Assembly (NCBI RefSeq): GCF_000959525.1 | Contig: NZ_CP009832.1 | Location: forward strand, 1,364,001 to 1,428,000 | Direction: 5' to 3' | From: Burkholderia multivorans ATCC BAA-247 | GTDB taxonomy: Bacteria; Pseudomonadota; Gammaproteobacteria; Burkholderiales; Burkholderiaceae | DNA length: 64,000 nucleotides | In this document: one piece after another, positions 10,025 through 19,083 of the stretch | Layout of the letters: every line of letters begins with the position of its first letter | Position numbering within the stretch: the stretch's first letter is position 1 | The notes under the pieces: generated by a model | What the model saw: the letters and a program-made list of their open reading frames with translations, nothing else | Database searches by the model: none | What the model was told of the DNA's origin: nothing | Translations under genes and position numbers: made by a program

Positions 10025-11986
10025 TCAGCCCTTCGCGAGCTGGATGCTGGTCTGCTCGGCCGTCAGATAGCCGACGCTCGCGCCGAAGCGGTCCTTGTAG
10101 TTCGCGCGCACGAGCGGATCGAGCACGGGCTTGACCTTGTCGTGCAGCGGCGATTCCCAGTCGCCCGCGTGCTGGAAGTTGCTCATGATGTAGGTCCAGC
10201 CGTTGATTTCGTCGACGGCATGCAGGCCCGTGGATTCGGCACCGGCCGGGCACGACAGCACGCGCGAGAGCGTCCTCGTATCGACGTGGTAGGCCCACAG
10301 GAAGTTGTTCACGTGCATCCCCGAGTCCTCGCCGATGAACAGCGTGCGCAGCTTTTCCGAGAACTTCAGGTTGTCCGGGTTCGCGATCTTGTCCGGGTTC
10401 GCGAGGTTGCCGAGTGCGTCCGCCGTCGCGAGATCCTCGCCGACCAGTGCCGCCGGCGCGGCCATGTCGACCGGCACCCACTCGCTGTCGATCGCGGTGC
10501 CCGACGTATCGCGCTGCCCGGCCTTCAGGTTCAGCGCATAGACGGCGCCCGCGGCGATCTTCGCGTCGAGCGCGACGTCGCGCGACACCGCGTTGCCCTT
10601 GACCATCGACGTCTCGATCCGCGACATCGCCGTGTAGACGATCTTGTCCTTCGCGTTCACGGTCGTGCCTTCGAGCTTCGTGAACGCCATGCTGCCGCCG
10701 ATCAGCGCCGCGTAGCGGTGCGTTTCGAGGAACGCGGCCGCCTTTTCCATCCCGGGCTTGATGCGGATCCAGTTGAACTTGCCGCCGAAGTGGATCTTCG
10801 TGTAGCTCGCGTCGTTCGGATCGGTCGTCGCGAGATCCATGATGTCCGACGCCTTCAGCGTGTTCGCGAGCGATTCGATCTCGCTGCTCGTCGCATGGCC
10901 GATCCGGATCCACGTGAGCGTCGCGCTGCCTGCGCCGGCGGACGACGTCTGCGTCCACTTCGCGACGTAGAGCGTGCCGGCCGACAGGTCGGCCGCCTTG
11001 TCGGCGACAAACATGAACAGGCCGCCGTTGGTCGCGTCGTCGCCCATCATCACGGTACGCTGGTCGGGCATCACCTGGATCAGCTCGTGCGAAATGCGGC
11101 CAAGACAATAGTGCTTCTTCACGGTGCCGGTGCCGTCCGGGTTCACCGTGATCTCGGGCAGGTGGCCGTAGTGGTAGGGGTTCGCCTTGGTCTCGTCGCC
11201 GAACGTGTTCTTGCTGAACGCCTTGAACTGCGCGTCGGTCGCGGCCTTCGTCGCGTCCGGCTCGTATTCCTCGCTCGACAGATGCGTGCCCCACGGCGAC
11301 AGGCTCGCGCCGCACGTGATCCAGAGGCCGTGCGCGCTCGACGTGTCGACGTTGTGGTACTTGACGAGCTTCAGCGCGCCGGTTGCCGGATCCTGATCGA
11401 GCGTCAGCACCGCGATCGGCGACGGCAGCTGGCCGTACTGCGACACGCTCGCCTGATCGCGCGTCGTGTATTCGAACTGCACGACCGCGAACACCGTGTT
11501 GCCCTTCACGCCGGGCACGTTCGCATTCTTCAGCGTGAGCAGCGAGCTGCCGTCCGGGCAGTCCGAATAGAACTGGCGTTCCTTGCCGGGCACCGAGCGG
11601 TCGATGATCGGCTGATTGTTGATGTCGTAGTAGCCGCCCGCGAGGATCGTGCCGCCCTTGCCGTCCGGCACCATGTCGCCGGTCACGAAGAACGGCCGGT
11701 AGGCGAGCTTGAAGTTGCGCGACGAGCCGTCCGAGAACGACACCGACAGCGTCGAGCCGACCGTCGTCGTCGCCATCGCCGCCGCGTTGTCGAGCGTCGG
11801 GGCGGCCATCGACGAGAACGTCGCCGCCGCGTAGGCGGCCGCCGTGGGCGTCGTGGCGGGCTGATCGTCGTCGCCGCCGCAACCCGTCAGCAGCGCCGGC
11901 AGCGCGAGGCCGGAGAGCGGCAGCATCGGAGCGCCGGCAAGGATCTTCAGGGCATGGCGACGGGAAGCATTGGGCAACGCGGGCAT
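10025..11986 (-). CDS. phoX: PhoX-family (DUF839) phosphatase, Tat-exported
   Basis: A 653-residue secreted protein of the PhoX/DUF839 family. Such enzymes are calcium/iron-dependent alkaline phosphatases that release phosphate from organic esters outside the cytoplasm. The N-terminus has a twin-arginine (SRRHALKILAG), a hydrophobic segment and LLTGCGG, so a Tat-exported lipoprotein is likely. Family-type segments include ANPYHYGHLPEITVNPDGTG, GDDATNGGLFMFVADKAADL and SSEEYEPDATKAA. Paired phosphatase regulation (a Pho box) was not recognised upstream. The gene stands alone with its own terminator. The physiological substrate is inferred only from family. Confidence 0.88.
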   Translation of the reverse strand: MPALPNASRRHALKILAGAPMLPLSGLALPALLTGCGGDDDQPATTPTAAAYAAATFSSMAAPTLDNAAAMATTTVGSTLSVSFSDGSSRNFKLAYRPFFVTGDMVPDGKGGTILAGGYYDINNQPIIDRSVPGKERQFYSDCPDGSSLLTLKNANVPGVKGNTVFAVVQFEYTTRDQASVSQYGQLPSPIAVLTLDQDPATGALKLVKYHNVDTSSAHGLWITCGASLSPWGTHLSSEEYEPDATKAATDAQFKAFSKNTFGDETKANPYHYGHLPEITVNPDGTGTVKKHYCLGRISHELIQVMPDQRTVMMGDDATNGGLFMFVADKAADLSAGTLYVAKWTQTSSAGAGSATLTWIRIGHATSSEIESLANTLKASDIMDLATTDPNDASYTKIHFGGKFNWIRIKPGMEKAAAFLETHRYAALIGGSMAFTKLEGTTVNAKDKIVYTAMSRIETSMVKGNAVSRDVALDAKIAAGAVYALNLKAGQRDTSGTAIDSEWVPVDMAAPAALVGEDLATADALGNLANPDKIANPDNLKFSEKLRTLFIGEDSGMHVNNFLWAYHVDTRTLSRVLSCPAGAESTGLHAVDEINGWTYIMSNFQHAGDWESPLHDKVKPVLDPLVRANYKDRFGASVGYLTAEQTSIQLAKG

Positions 11987-12175
11987 GTCGAGTCCAGTTT
12001 CAGGTGTGGAAAGAATGGCGTTCGCGAAGCCGGCCGGGCGGCAAGCTTCGCGAAGGCAGGTTGAAAACTGGACGGAAGTGTAGGGACGCTCGATGAAAGT
12101 TTTTTGAATTGAAAACGTAATGCGTATCGAGCGTGCGCCGGCGCACCGTTGCGAACGCGTGCGGCGCGCCTGGCG

Positions 12176-13369
12176 TCAGTCGCGTTCCGGCGTCGCCGTG
12201 ATCCGATGGATCGACAGGTCCGCGCCGTCGAACTCCGCTTCGCGATCGAGCCGCAGGCCGACGGTCGCCTTCAGCGCGCCGTAGACGAGCGCACCGCCGA
12301 CACTGGCGATCGCGATGCCGCCGAGCGTGCCGATCAGCTGCGACATGAACGCGACGCCGCCGAGGCCGCCGAGCGCCGGCAGCCCGAAGATGCCGGCCGC
12401 GATGCCGCCGAGTGCGCCGCACATCCCGTGCAGAGGCCATACGCCGAGCACGTCGTCGATGCGCCACTTGTTCTGCACGCACGTGAACATCGCGACGAAC
12501 AGCGCGCCGGCGGCCGCGCCGGTCACGAGCGCACCGATCGGATGCATCACGTCCGATCCCGCGCAGACCGCGACGAGGCCGGCGAGCGGACCGTTGTACG
12601 TGAAGCCCGGATCGTTGCGTCCTGCGAGCCACGCGGCGAGCGTGCCGCCGACCATCGCCATCAGCGAGTTCACGGCGACGAGGCCGCTGATCTTGTCGAG
12701 CGTTTGGGCGCTCATCACGTTGAAGCCGAACCAGCCGACCGCGAGCACCCACGCGCCGAGCGCGAGAAACGGAATGTTCGACGGCGGATGCGCGGCGATG
12801 CGGCCGTCCTTCGCGTAGCGGCCGTGGCGCGCGCCGAGCAGCAGCACGGCCGGCAGCGCGACCCAGCCGCCGAATGCGTGCACGACGACCGAGCCCGCGA
12901 AATCGTGGAACGGTGCACCGAACGCGTGCGCGAGCCAGGCCTGCACGCCGTAGCGCTCGTTCCACGCGATGCCTTCGAAGAACGGATAGATGAAGCCGAC
13001 GATGATCAGCGTCGCGACGAGCTGCGGATTGAATTTCGCGCGCTCGGCGATGCCGCCGGAGACGATCGCGGGAATCGCGGCCGCGAAGGTCAGCAGAAAG
13101 AAGAACCGTACGAGCGCGTAGCCGCTGTGCTGCGACAGCGTCCCGATGTCGTCGAAGAATTCGACGCCGTACGCGATCGTGTAGCCGATAAAGAAATACG
13201 CGAGCGTCGACACCGAGAAGTCGACGAGGATCTTCACGAGCGCGTTCACCTGATTCTTCTTGCGCACCGTGCCGAGTTCGAGAAACGCGAAGCCCGCGTG
13301 CATCGCGAGCACCATGACGGCGCCGATCAACAGGAACAGTGTGTCGACGCCGGATTTCATACCGTCCAT
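12176..13369 (-). CDS. amtB: ammonium transporter (Amt/Mep/Rh family)
   Basis: A 397-residue channel of about 11 TM segments that conducts ammonium/ammonia across the inner membrane. The first helix is GVDTLFLLIGAVMVLAMHAG. The two pore histidines expected in the family are in GSVVVHAFGGWVALPAVLL and LGVWPLHGMCGALGGIAAG. The start was placed at 13369 (MDGMKSGVD) because AAGGAAG lies 8-10 bases upstream. The open frame extends further upstream, but that extension is Arg-rich and non-homologous. No cleavable signal sequence and no adjacent glnK are seen, unlike classic glnK-amtB pairs. Confidence 0.9.
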   Translation of the reverse strand: MDGMKSGVDTLFLLIGAVMVLAMHAGFAFLELGTVRKKNQVNALVKILVDFSVSTLAYFFIGYTIAYGVEFFDDIGTLSQHSGYALVRFFFLLTFAAAIPAIVSGGIAERAKFNPQLVATLIIVGFIYPFFEGIAWNERYGVQAWLAHAFGAPFHDFAGSVVVHAFGGWVALPAVLLLGARHGRYAKDGRIAAHPPSNIPFLALGAWVLAVGWFGFNVMSAQTLDKISGLVAVNSLMAMVGGTLAAWLAGRNDPGFTYNGPLAGLVAVCAGSDVMHPIGALVTGAAAGALFVAMFTCVQNKWRIDDVLGVWPLHGMCGALGGIAAGIFGLPALGGLGGVAFMSQLIGTLGGIAIASVGGALVYGALKATVGLRLDREAEFDGADLSIHRITATPERD

Positions 13370-13651
13370 GCGGAGGCTTCCTTGCTCAAAAAACGGGCAA
13401 CGAATGCAAGTATCGAGCCAACTTGGGGAGCGCATGCGTGGCATTGGTGCGAAGCGCCGTATGATGCCGCGCGCGCGTGCGTCGCGGGGCGCCGCCAACG
13501 TATTCGCATGCGGCGCGCGTTGCACGTACATGGTGCGACGGGCTCGTATCTGGTGCGCGACGGCGGCGATGTGGTGCGAAGCGACGCGTCGTGGTGCGCG
13601 CGGGATGCGCCGCAGCGGGGCGGCTAAAGCGGTGTGCGGCCGGCCTGTGCG

Positions 13652-13987
13652 TCAGCGGCCGGCGAACAGCCGGCGCGGCCCGCGCAGCCGCCACGCGCAC
13701 GCCGACCAATAGCCGGCGAGCGTCGCGAGCCCGAGTGCGCCGAATGCGAGCGCCGCAAAACCGGCCGGCGATGCGCCGACCGACGCGCCACCGAGCAGCG
13801 CCCGCGCGACCATCAGCGCGGACGCCCAGAAGCCGGTCACCGCCTGGGCGAGCAAACGCGCACACGCGAACCGCCGGGCGCGGCCGGCGCCCGCGGCGCC
13901 ATGCGCCCGCGACGGTCGCAGGCACAGAAACAGCGCGGCGGCGAGCAGCGCGGCGAGCGCGATCAGCCAGTTGACGAGGAAATTCAT
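13652..13987 (-). CDS. small hydrophobic membrane protein of unknown function
   Basis: A 111-residue protein starting MNFLVNWLIALAALLAAA. It has about three predicted membrane segments (residues 5-22, about 48-65 and 78-98) linked by Arg-rich loops. I do not recognise a family. Start 13987 was preferred over one 36 bases upstream because it places the first helix at the N-terminus. It stands between amtB and a divergent lipoprotein gene, with no sign of an operon. The overall composition fits a real inner-membrane protein, but confidence is moderate. Confidence 0.5.
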   Translation of the reverse strand: MNFLVNWLIALAALLAAALFLCLRPSRAHGAAGAGRARRFACARLLAQAVTGFWASALMVARALLGGASVGASPAGFAALAFGALGLATLAGYWSACAWRLRGPRRLFAGR

Positions 13988-14172
13988 GAGCGTGACGGGC
14001 GAGTAGACGATTCGACGACGCACACTTTAATTGCCGCGCATGCGCAATTAAATCGGATGAGTCTGAAATTGAAAGCCGTTTTTAATCCGGCGCCGGCTGA
14101 TGCCTGCGCACAGGCGGTATCATCGACGTCGTTTCAACCATGCAGGCCGCGCGATGCGGCTACAGATCGCCG

Positions 14173-14601
14173 ATGAAGATGAAGACTTTGCCGATGCGCC
14201 CGATGCGCGGCGCGGTGTTGACGGCCGTCGCGGCCGCTGCGGTGTTCGCGCTTGCGGGCTGCGAGAAATCGGGCGCGCCGGCCACGCAACCCGATACGGC
14301 CGCGAGCGCGGCCGCCGATGCAGCCAGCCACGCGGCGCAGGCACTCGATCAGGTCGCGAGCACCGTCAGCCAGCAGATCGATGCGGCGAAGGCCGGTATC
14401 GCGTCGGCCGCGTCGGCCGTGCCGCCGTTGTCGGCGAGCGGGCTGGCGTCCGCCGCGCAGGCGCAGATCGACGCGGCGGCGTCCGCGGTCGTCGCGCATG
14501 CGGCATCCGAAGCGGGCGCGAAGCTCGCGGAGGCCGGCAAGAAGCTTCAGCAGTGGAGTCAGCAGAATGCGGCGGGCGCCAAGCCGGCCAGCAATCCGTG
14601 A
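14173..14601 (+). CDS. Ala-rich lipoprotein of unknown function
   Basis: A 142-residue protein. The start (MKMKTLPMRPMRG) leads into a hydrophobic stretch and the lipobox LAGC at about residues 29-32. The mature part is rich in Ala, Ser and Gln with heptad-like spacing (QALDQVASTVSQQIDAAKAG, then AGKKLQQWSQQ), consistent with a helical or coiled-coil periplasmic lipoprotein. No catalytic motif is present. It ends 87 bp before the Rrf2 regulator on the same strand, but an operator-like element lies between them, so co-transcription is doubtful. Confidence 0.65.
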   Translation: MKMKTLPMRPMRGAVLTAVAAAAVFALAGCEKSGAPATQPDTAASAAADAASHAAQALDQVASTVSQQIDAAKAGIASAASAVPPLSASGLASAAQAQIDAAASAVVAHAASEAGAKLAEAGKKLQQWSQQNAAGAKPASNP

Positions 14602-14626
14602 CGCGCCGCTTGCAGAATCCATAAAG

Positions 14627-14645
14627 TGTAATTATCATGGTTACA
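14627..14645 (+). promoter_or_regulatory. TGTAA-N9-TTACA inverted repeat upstream of rrf2-type gene
   Basis: TGTAATTATCATGGTTACA has 5-bp inverted arms, 43 bp before the Rrf2 start. The same arm sequence and spacing recur at 15221-15239 before the next gene. It is a likely operator for the Rrf2 protein (autoregulation). Confidence 0.5.
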
Positions 14646-14688
14646 TATTGAGCCGCCGCGTTGCGCGACGGCGTCGAGTGAGTGTGGA

Positions 14689-15144
14689 ATGAATACCAGC
14701 AGCCGCTTCGCGTTTGCCGTTCACGTGCTCGCCTTGCTGTCGATGCAGGAAGGCGTGCCGCTGTCGTCCGACATCATCGCGGGCAGCGTGAACACGAATC
14801 CGGCGCTGATCCGCCGGCTGCTGTCGATGCTCGCGGCGGCGGGGCTCACCACGTCTCAGCTCGGCGCGGGCGGCGGCGCGCTGCTCGCGCGCGAGCCGGG
14901 CGAGATCACGCTGCTCGACGTCTATCGCGCAGTCGACGATGCGCAACTGTTCGCGCTGCACCGCGAGGCGCCGAATCCCGCGTGTCTCGTCGGGCGGCAT
15001 ATCCAGGGCGTGCTGACCGGCTATATCGGCGACGCGCAGCGTGCGATGGAAGCGTCGCTCGCATCGCGCACGCTGGCCGACGTGACGGTCGACGTGCTCG
15101 ACGCCGAACGGCGCGGCCCGCGTGCGGCCGGCGCGGGCGAGTAG
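14689..15144 (+). CDS. Rrf2-family transcriptional regulator
   Basis: A 151-residue winged-helix protein. The N-terminus SSRFAFAVHVLALLSMQEG and the HTH segment around NTNPALIRRLLSMLAAAGLT are typical of Rrf2. RELLDVYRAV-like packing is seen in EITLLDVYRAVDDAQLF. Fe-S members (IscR, NsrR, RsrR) carry three clustered Cys in the loop after the wing. Here only one Cys is visible (NPACLVG), so it is probably a cluster-free, ligand- or redox-sensing type. It is followed by a terminator and then by a reductase gene. Matching inverted repeats before both genes suggest it represses itself and that reductase. Confidence 0.88.
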   Translation: MNTSSRFAFAVHVLALLSMQEGVPLSSDIIAGSVNTNPALIRRLLSMLAAAGLTTSQLGAGGGALLAREPGEITLLDVYRAVDDAQLFALHREAPNPACLVGRHIQGVLTGYIGDAQRAMEASLASRTLADVTVDVLDAERRGPRAAGAGE

Positions 15145-15187
15145 GGCAGCGGCAATACACGACGCAGGCAGTCGGCGTCGGCAGGTG

Positions 15188-15209
15188 CGGGGCGGTCGCC
15201 CCGTTTTTT
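15188..15209 (+). terminator. rho-independent terminator after the Rrf2 gene
   Basis: The stem is CGGGGCG/CGCCCCG with a 2-nt apex, so the effective loop is larger, followed by six Ts. It separates the regulator from the downstream reductase, which therefore needs its own promoter. Confidence 0.75.
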
Positions 15210-15220
15210 GCGGTCTTATA

Positions 15221-15239
15221 TGTAATCAATTACATTACA
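15221..15239 (+). promoter_or_regulatory. TGTAA-N9-TTACA inverted repeat upstream of reductase gene
   Basis: TGTAATCAATTACATTACA shows the same 5-9-5 arrangement as at 14627-14645, plus an inner perfect TGTAAT-CA-ATTACA palindrome. It ends 19 bp before the start codon of the reductase, a repressor-type position. Confidence 0.5.
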
Positions 15240-15258
15240 TTTATTTGGGAGAATCGAC

Positions 15259-15900
15259 ATGACGCAACCGTCTTTGAATATCGCGCTGTTCGGCGCAACG
15301 GGCATGATCGGCTCGCGCATCGCGGCCGAAGCGGCGCGACGCGGGCATCGCGTGACCGCGCTGTCGCGCCGTCCGGGCGCGGCCGGCGACGGCATCACCG
15401 CGAAAGCGGCCGACCTGTTCGATCCGGCAAGCGTCGCGGCCGCGCTGCCGGGCCACGACGTCGTGGCGAGCGCGTACGGTCCGAAGCAGGACGATGCGGC
15501 GAACGTCGTCGCGGCCGTGAAGGCGCTGGTCGAGGGCGCTCGTCGCGCCGGGCTCAAACGCGTGGTCGTCGTCGGCGGCGCCGGTTCGCTCGAGGTCGCA
15601 CCCGGCAAGCAGCTCGTCGACACCGAAGGGTTTCCGGCCGAGTACAAGGCGGTCGCGCTCGCGCACCGCGACGCGCTCGATTATCTGAAGACCGTCGACG
15701 ATCTCGACTGGACGTTCTTCGCGCCGGCCGCGCTGATCGCGCCGGGCGAGCGCACCGGCACGTTCCGCACCGGCACCGGCAAGCTGATCGTCGATGCGAA
15801 CGGCGACAGCCGGATTTCTGCCGAAGACTACGCGGTCGCGTTCGTCGATGCGCTCGAGCAGCGCCGGTTCGTGCGCGAGATCGCGACGGTCGCGTACTGA
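15259..15900 (+). CDS. NAD(P)H-binding (NmrA/SDR-like) oxidoreductase
   Basis: A 213-residue atypical short-chain dehydrogenase. The dinucleotide-binding glycine motif is ALFGATGMIGSRIAAEAARR near the N-terminus. A Rossmann pattern follows through HDVVASAYGP and RVVVVGGAGSLEVAPG, and the C-terminal part is LDWTFFAPAALIAPGERTG. Proteins of this group are quinone or nucleotide-linked reductases and are often paired with Rrf2 or MarR regulators. The TGTAA-N9-TTACA element immediately upstream supports control by the neighbouring Rrf2 protein. The exact substrate is unknown. Confidence 0.85.
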   Translation: MTQPSLNIALFGATGMIGSRIAAEAARRGHRVTALSRRPGAAGDGITAKAADLFDPASVAAALPGHDVVASAYGPKQDDAANVVAAVKALVEGARRAGLKRVVVVGGAGSLEVAPGKQLVDTEGFPAEYKAVALAHRDALDYLKTVDDLDWTFFAPAALIAPGERTGTFRTGTGKLIVDANGDSRISAEDYAVAFVDALEQRRFVREIATVAY

Positions 15901-16092
15901 GCCGTGCGCCGGCCGGCGGCGTGCGGCCGCCGGCGCCGGTTCGCGGCATCGAGGCCGCGCCGATCGCGCGGATACGCGCGCGTATTCGTCCGATCGGTGT
16001 TTATCCCGGTCGACGCGGCCGACCGGATTGCATATCGTTCCCCGTCATAGACGATGCATAGAATAAATTTCTATCGGCAGGGGACTCGAGAA

Positions 16093-16563
16093 ATGGATGC
16101 AATCGACCGCAAGCTGCTGGAACTGTTGCAGACCGACGCGACGTTGCCGATTGCAGAACTCGCGCAACGCGTGAATCTGTCGCAGACGCCGTGCTGGAAG
16201 CGCGTGCAGCGGCTGAAGGAAACGGGCGCGATCCGCGCGCAGGTCGCGCTCTGCGATCCGCGCAAGCTCGGTGTCGGCACAACCGTGTTCGTCGCGATCC
16301 GCACGAACCAGCACACCGAGGAGTGGGCGCAGCGTTTCACGCAGGCGGTGCGCGACATGCCGGAGGTGGTCGAGGTGTATCGGATGAGCGGCGAGACCGA
16401 CTATCTGCTGCGCGTCGTCGTGGCCGGCATCGACGATTACGATCGCGTCTACAAACAATTGATCCGCACGGTGCCGCTCTTCGACGTGAGCTCGTCGTTC
16501 GCGATGGAGCAGATCAAGTATTCGACCGCGCTGCCGGTGCGCGATCTCGCGGAGCCTGCCTAG
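16093..16563 (+). CDS. Lrp/AsnC-family transcriptional regulator
   Basis: A 156-residue feast/famine regulator. It has the N-terminal HTH (MDAIDRKLLELLQTDATLPI, LAQRVNLSQTPCWKRVQRL) and a C-terminal RAM effector domain (VFVAIRTNQHTEEWAQRF, EVYRMSGETDYLLRVVV). Such proteins bind amino acids and form octamers. The start at 16093 gives the canonical family N-terminus; an upstream in-frame ATG at 16054 adds 13 non-homologous residues. It converges with the fbpABC genes. No target is visible next door, although it could act on the amino-acid transport genes nearby. Confidence 0.88.
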   Translation: MDAIDRKLLELLQTDATLPIAELAQRVNLSQTPCWKRVQRLKETGAIRAQVALCDPRKLGVGTTVFVAIRTNQHTEEWAQRFTQAVRDMPEVVEVYRMSGETDYLLRVVVAGIDDYDRVYKQLIRTVPLFDVSSSFAMEQIKYSTALPVRDLAEPA

Positions 16564-16616
16564 CGTCGGCGCGTATCGCCCGCCGTATCGTCCGCCGTAC
16601 GGCGCGCCGCCATGCG

Positions 16617-17390
16617 TTATCGGCCGCGTGCGAGCGCGTGGGCGCGTGCGTCGGCGAGCGCGTCGCGCCGGATGAATTCCGCGACGAACGCGCTGGCCGG
16701 ATGATGATGCAGCGCGTACGGCGTATCCCACTGCGCGAGCCGGCCGTCGTGCATCACGCCGATCCGGTCGGCGATCGCAAACGCTTCGGCCTGGTTGTGC
16801 GTGACCAGGATTGCGGTGTGGCCTGTCCGCTTCAGGATGTCGCGCAGCTCGAACGCGAGCCGTTCGCGCGTATCGACATCGAGATTCGAAAACGGCTCGT
16901 CGAGCAGCAGCAGTTCCGGCGACGGCGCGAGCGCGCGGGCAAGCGCGACGCGCTGCTGCTGACCGCCCGACAGTTCGTGCGGATACGTATTGCCCGAGTC
17001 GGCGAGACCGACGAGTGCGAGCATGTCGGCCACGCGTGCGCGCCGTGCCTGCTTGGGCAGGCGCCGCAGCCCGAACGCGACGTTGTCGGCCGCGCTCAGA
17101 TGCGGAAACAACGCATAGTCCTGGAACATCATCCCGATGCGCCGCCGCTCGGGCGGCACGTCGAACGACGGCGTCGCGACGCTCGCGCCGTCGAGCACGA
17201 TGCGCCCCGCGCGCAGCGGTTCGAACCCCGCGATCGCGCGCAGCACGGTCGTCTTTCCGCACCCCGATGCGCCGAGCAGGCAGCCGATCTCGCCGCGCGG
17301 CAGCGCGAGGCTGAGCCCGTCGACCACCGTGCGGCGGCCCTGCGGCGTGTCGTATTCGATGGACAGCGTGTCGAGTTCGAGCAGATTCAC
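16617..17390 (-). CDS. fbpC: ABC transporter ATPase, ferric-iron (FbpC-like)
   Basis: A 257-residue ATPase with Walker A GASGCGKTT, signature LSGGQQQRVALARAL, Walker B LLLLDEPFSNLD and switch His in ILVTHNQAEAFAIADR. The Q-loop lies in MMFQDYALFPHLSAADNV. It is shorter than typical FbpC (about 350 residues) because the regulatory C-terminal barrel is reduced. It starts 4 bp after the permease stop and is the last gene of fbpABC, driving Fe3+ uptake from periplasm to cytoplasm. Substrate assignment rests on the operon and the upstream Fur-box-like element. Confidence 0.88.
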   Translation of the reverse strand: MNLLELDTLSIEYDTPQGRRTVVDGLSLALPRGEIGCLLGASGCGKTTVLRAIAGFEPLRAGRIVLDGASVATPSFDVPPERRRIGMMFQDYALFPHLSAADNVAFGLRRLPKQARRARVADMLALVGLADSGNTYPHELSGGQQQRVALARALAPSPELLLLDEPFSNLDVDTRERLAFELRDILKRTGHTAILVTHNQAEAFAIADRIGVMHDGRLAQWDTPYALHHHPASAFVAEFIRRDALADARAHALARGR

Positions 17391-17394
17391 AGTG

Positions 17395-19083
17395 TCAGGC
17401 TCCGATCTTGTGACGGGTGCGTGCGAGCAGGATCACGGGCACGAGCCCGGCCAGCACGATCGCGAGCGCGGCGACCGCGCCTTCCTCGTAGGTGCCGCGC
17501 GCGGCTTCGGCATAGAGCCAGGTCGCGAGCGTGTCGAAGTTCAGCGGACGCAGCAGCAATGTGGCCGGCAGTTCCTTCATCGCGTCGACGAATACCAGCA
17601 GCGCGCTCGTCGTGAGGGCGGGCCGCAGCAGCGGCAGATGCACGCGCCGCAGCGCGCCGGCCGCCGTCTCGCCGAGCGAGCGCGCGGCTTGTTCGAGCGA
17701 CGGCGGAATGCGCGCAAGGCCCGCTTCGACGTTGCCGGCCGCGATCGCGAGAAAGCGCACCGTATAGGCGATGACGAGCGCCGCCGCCGAGCCGATCAGC
17801 CACAGTCCGTCGCGGCCGAGCATCGTGCCGAACAGCCGATCGACGGCGCCGAGCGGCGTGAGCAGACCGATCGCGAGCACGGTGCCGGGCACCGCATAGC
17901 CGAGGCTCGCGATCCGCGCGCCGAGGCGCGCGACGCCTGCGCGCATGCTGTCGCGCTGCGCGCGCGCGGCCCACGCGACGATCAATCCGCATGCGAGCGT
18001 CGCGACGGTCGCGGCGGCCGCGATCGTCAGCGTGTTCGCGAGCCCGTCGAGCAACTGCGCGGAGACGCCGCCGACCTGATGCAGCCGCTTGGCCGTCTCG
18101 ACCGCGAGATAGGCGGCCGGCGCGCCGAAACCGAGCAGCACCGGCAGCCAGCCGAGCACGGCCGCCGTGCAGCCGGCCGCGCCCGTGAGCCGGCGCGGCG
18201 CGAGCGGCCGCATCCTGCGGCCGTGCGCATAGCGCTGGCGACGGCGTCCGTAGCGTTCGAGCGCGATCATCGCGACGACGACGGCGAGCATCGCGAGCGC
18301 GATTTGCGCAGCGCCCGCGAGATCCGAGCGTGTGATCCAGGTCGTATAGACGGACACGGTGAGCGTCTGCACGCCGAGGAATTCGGATGCGCCGATGTCG
18401 TTCAGCGTCTCCAGCAGCGCGAGGCTCACGCCGACCGCGATCGCGGGCCGCGCAAGCGGCATGACGACGCGCCAGAACGTCGCGACGCGACCCGCGCCGA
18501 GCGTGCGCGCCGCTTCGAGGAGGCTCGCCGACTGCGTGACGAACATCGCGCGCGTGCTCAGATACACGTACGGATACAGCACGAAGCCGAGCACGAACAC
18601 GGCGCCCGGCAGCGAGCGCAGGTCGGGCAGCCGGAACTGTCGCGGGCTGTCGAAGCCGAGCAGCCAGCGGACCGCGCTCTGCACGGGGCCGATCGGATGC
18701 AGCAGATCGAGATACGCGAACGCGACGATGTAGGTGGGTACCGCGAGCGGCAGCAGCAGCGCCCACGTGAGCGTGCGGCGGCCGGGGAAGTCGTAGGCGG
18801 TGACGAGCCACGCGCAGCCGGTGCCGACGATCGACACGATCGTGCCGACGCCGGCAAGCAGCAACAGCGTATTGGCAAGCGCCTGCGGCAGCACGAATGC
18901 GGCGAGATGCCGCCAGTGCGCGAGATCGGCGTCGAACGCAGCCGCGACGAGCGCCGCGAGCGGCGCGGCAACCGCCGCCGCGATCGCGAGCGCAGCGAAC
19001 GTCCACACGCCGCGCGCGCGCAGCAGAAAAGGCGGCCGTCGCGACCGGCCGCGGGCCGCGACGAAGCTCCGATCAGTTGTCAA
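17395..19083 (-). CDS. fbpB: ABC transporter permease, ferric-iron (FbpB-like)
   Basis: A 562-residue fused permease with two repeated membrane halves of about six TM each, typical of FbpB/SfuB. Each half carries an EAA-type loop that contacts the ATPase: LEAARTLGAGRVATFWRVVM in the first, and LEQAARSLGETAAGALRRVH in the second. The open frame overlaps the fbpA stop by 11 bp, showing translational coupling. Membrane transport of Fe3+ together with FbpA and FbpC is the family role. Confidence 0.9.
   Translation of the reverse strand: MTTDRSFVAARGRSRRPPFLLRARGVWTFAALAIAAAVAAPLAALVAAAFDADLAHWRHLAAFVLPQALANTLLLLAGVGTIVSIVGTGCAWLVTAYDFPGRRTLTWALLLPLAVPTYIVAFAYLDLLHPIGPVQSAVRWLLGFDSPRQFRLPDLRSLPGAVFVLGFVLYPYVYLSTRAMFVTQSASLLEAARTLGAGRVATFWRVVMPLARPAIAVGVSLALLETLNDIGASEFLGVQTLTVSVYTTWITRSDLAGAAQIALAMLAVVVAMIALERYGRRRQRYAHGRRMRPLAPRRLTGAAGCTAAVLGWLPVLLGFGAPAAYLAVETAKRLHQVGGVSAQLLDGLANTLTIAAAATVATLACGLIVAWAARAQRDSMRAGVARLGARIASLGYAVPGTVLAIGLLTPLGAVDRLFGTMLGRDGLWLIGSAAALVIAYTVRFLAIAAGNVEAGLARIPPSLEQAARSLGETAAGALRRVHLPLLRPALTTSALLVFVDAMKELPATLLLRPLNFDTLATWLYAEAARGTYEEGAVAALAIVLAGLVPVILLARTRHKIGA

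Noticed and set aside
13370-13531. N-terminal extension of the ammonium transporter frame
   Set aside because: Arg-rich and non-homologous. A good Shine-Dalgarno supports the start at 13369.
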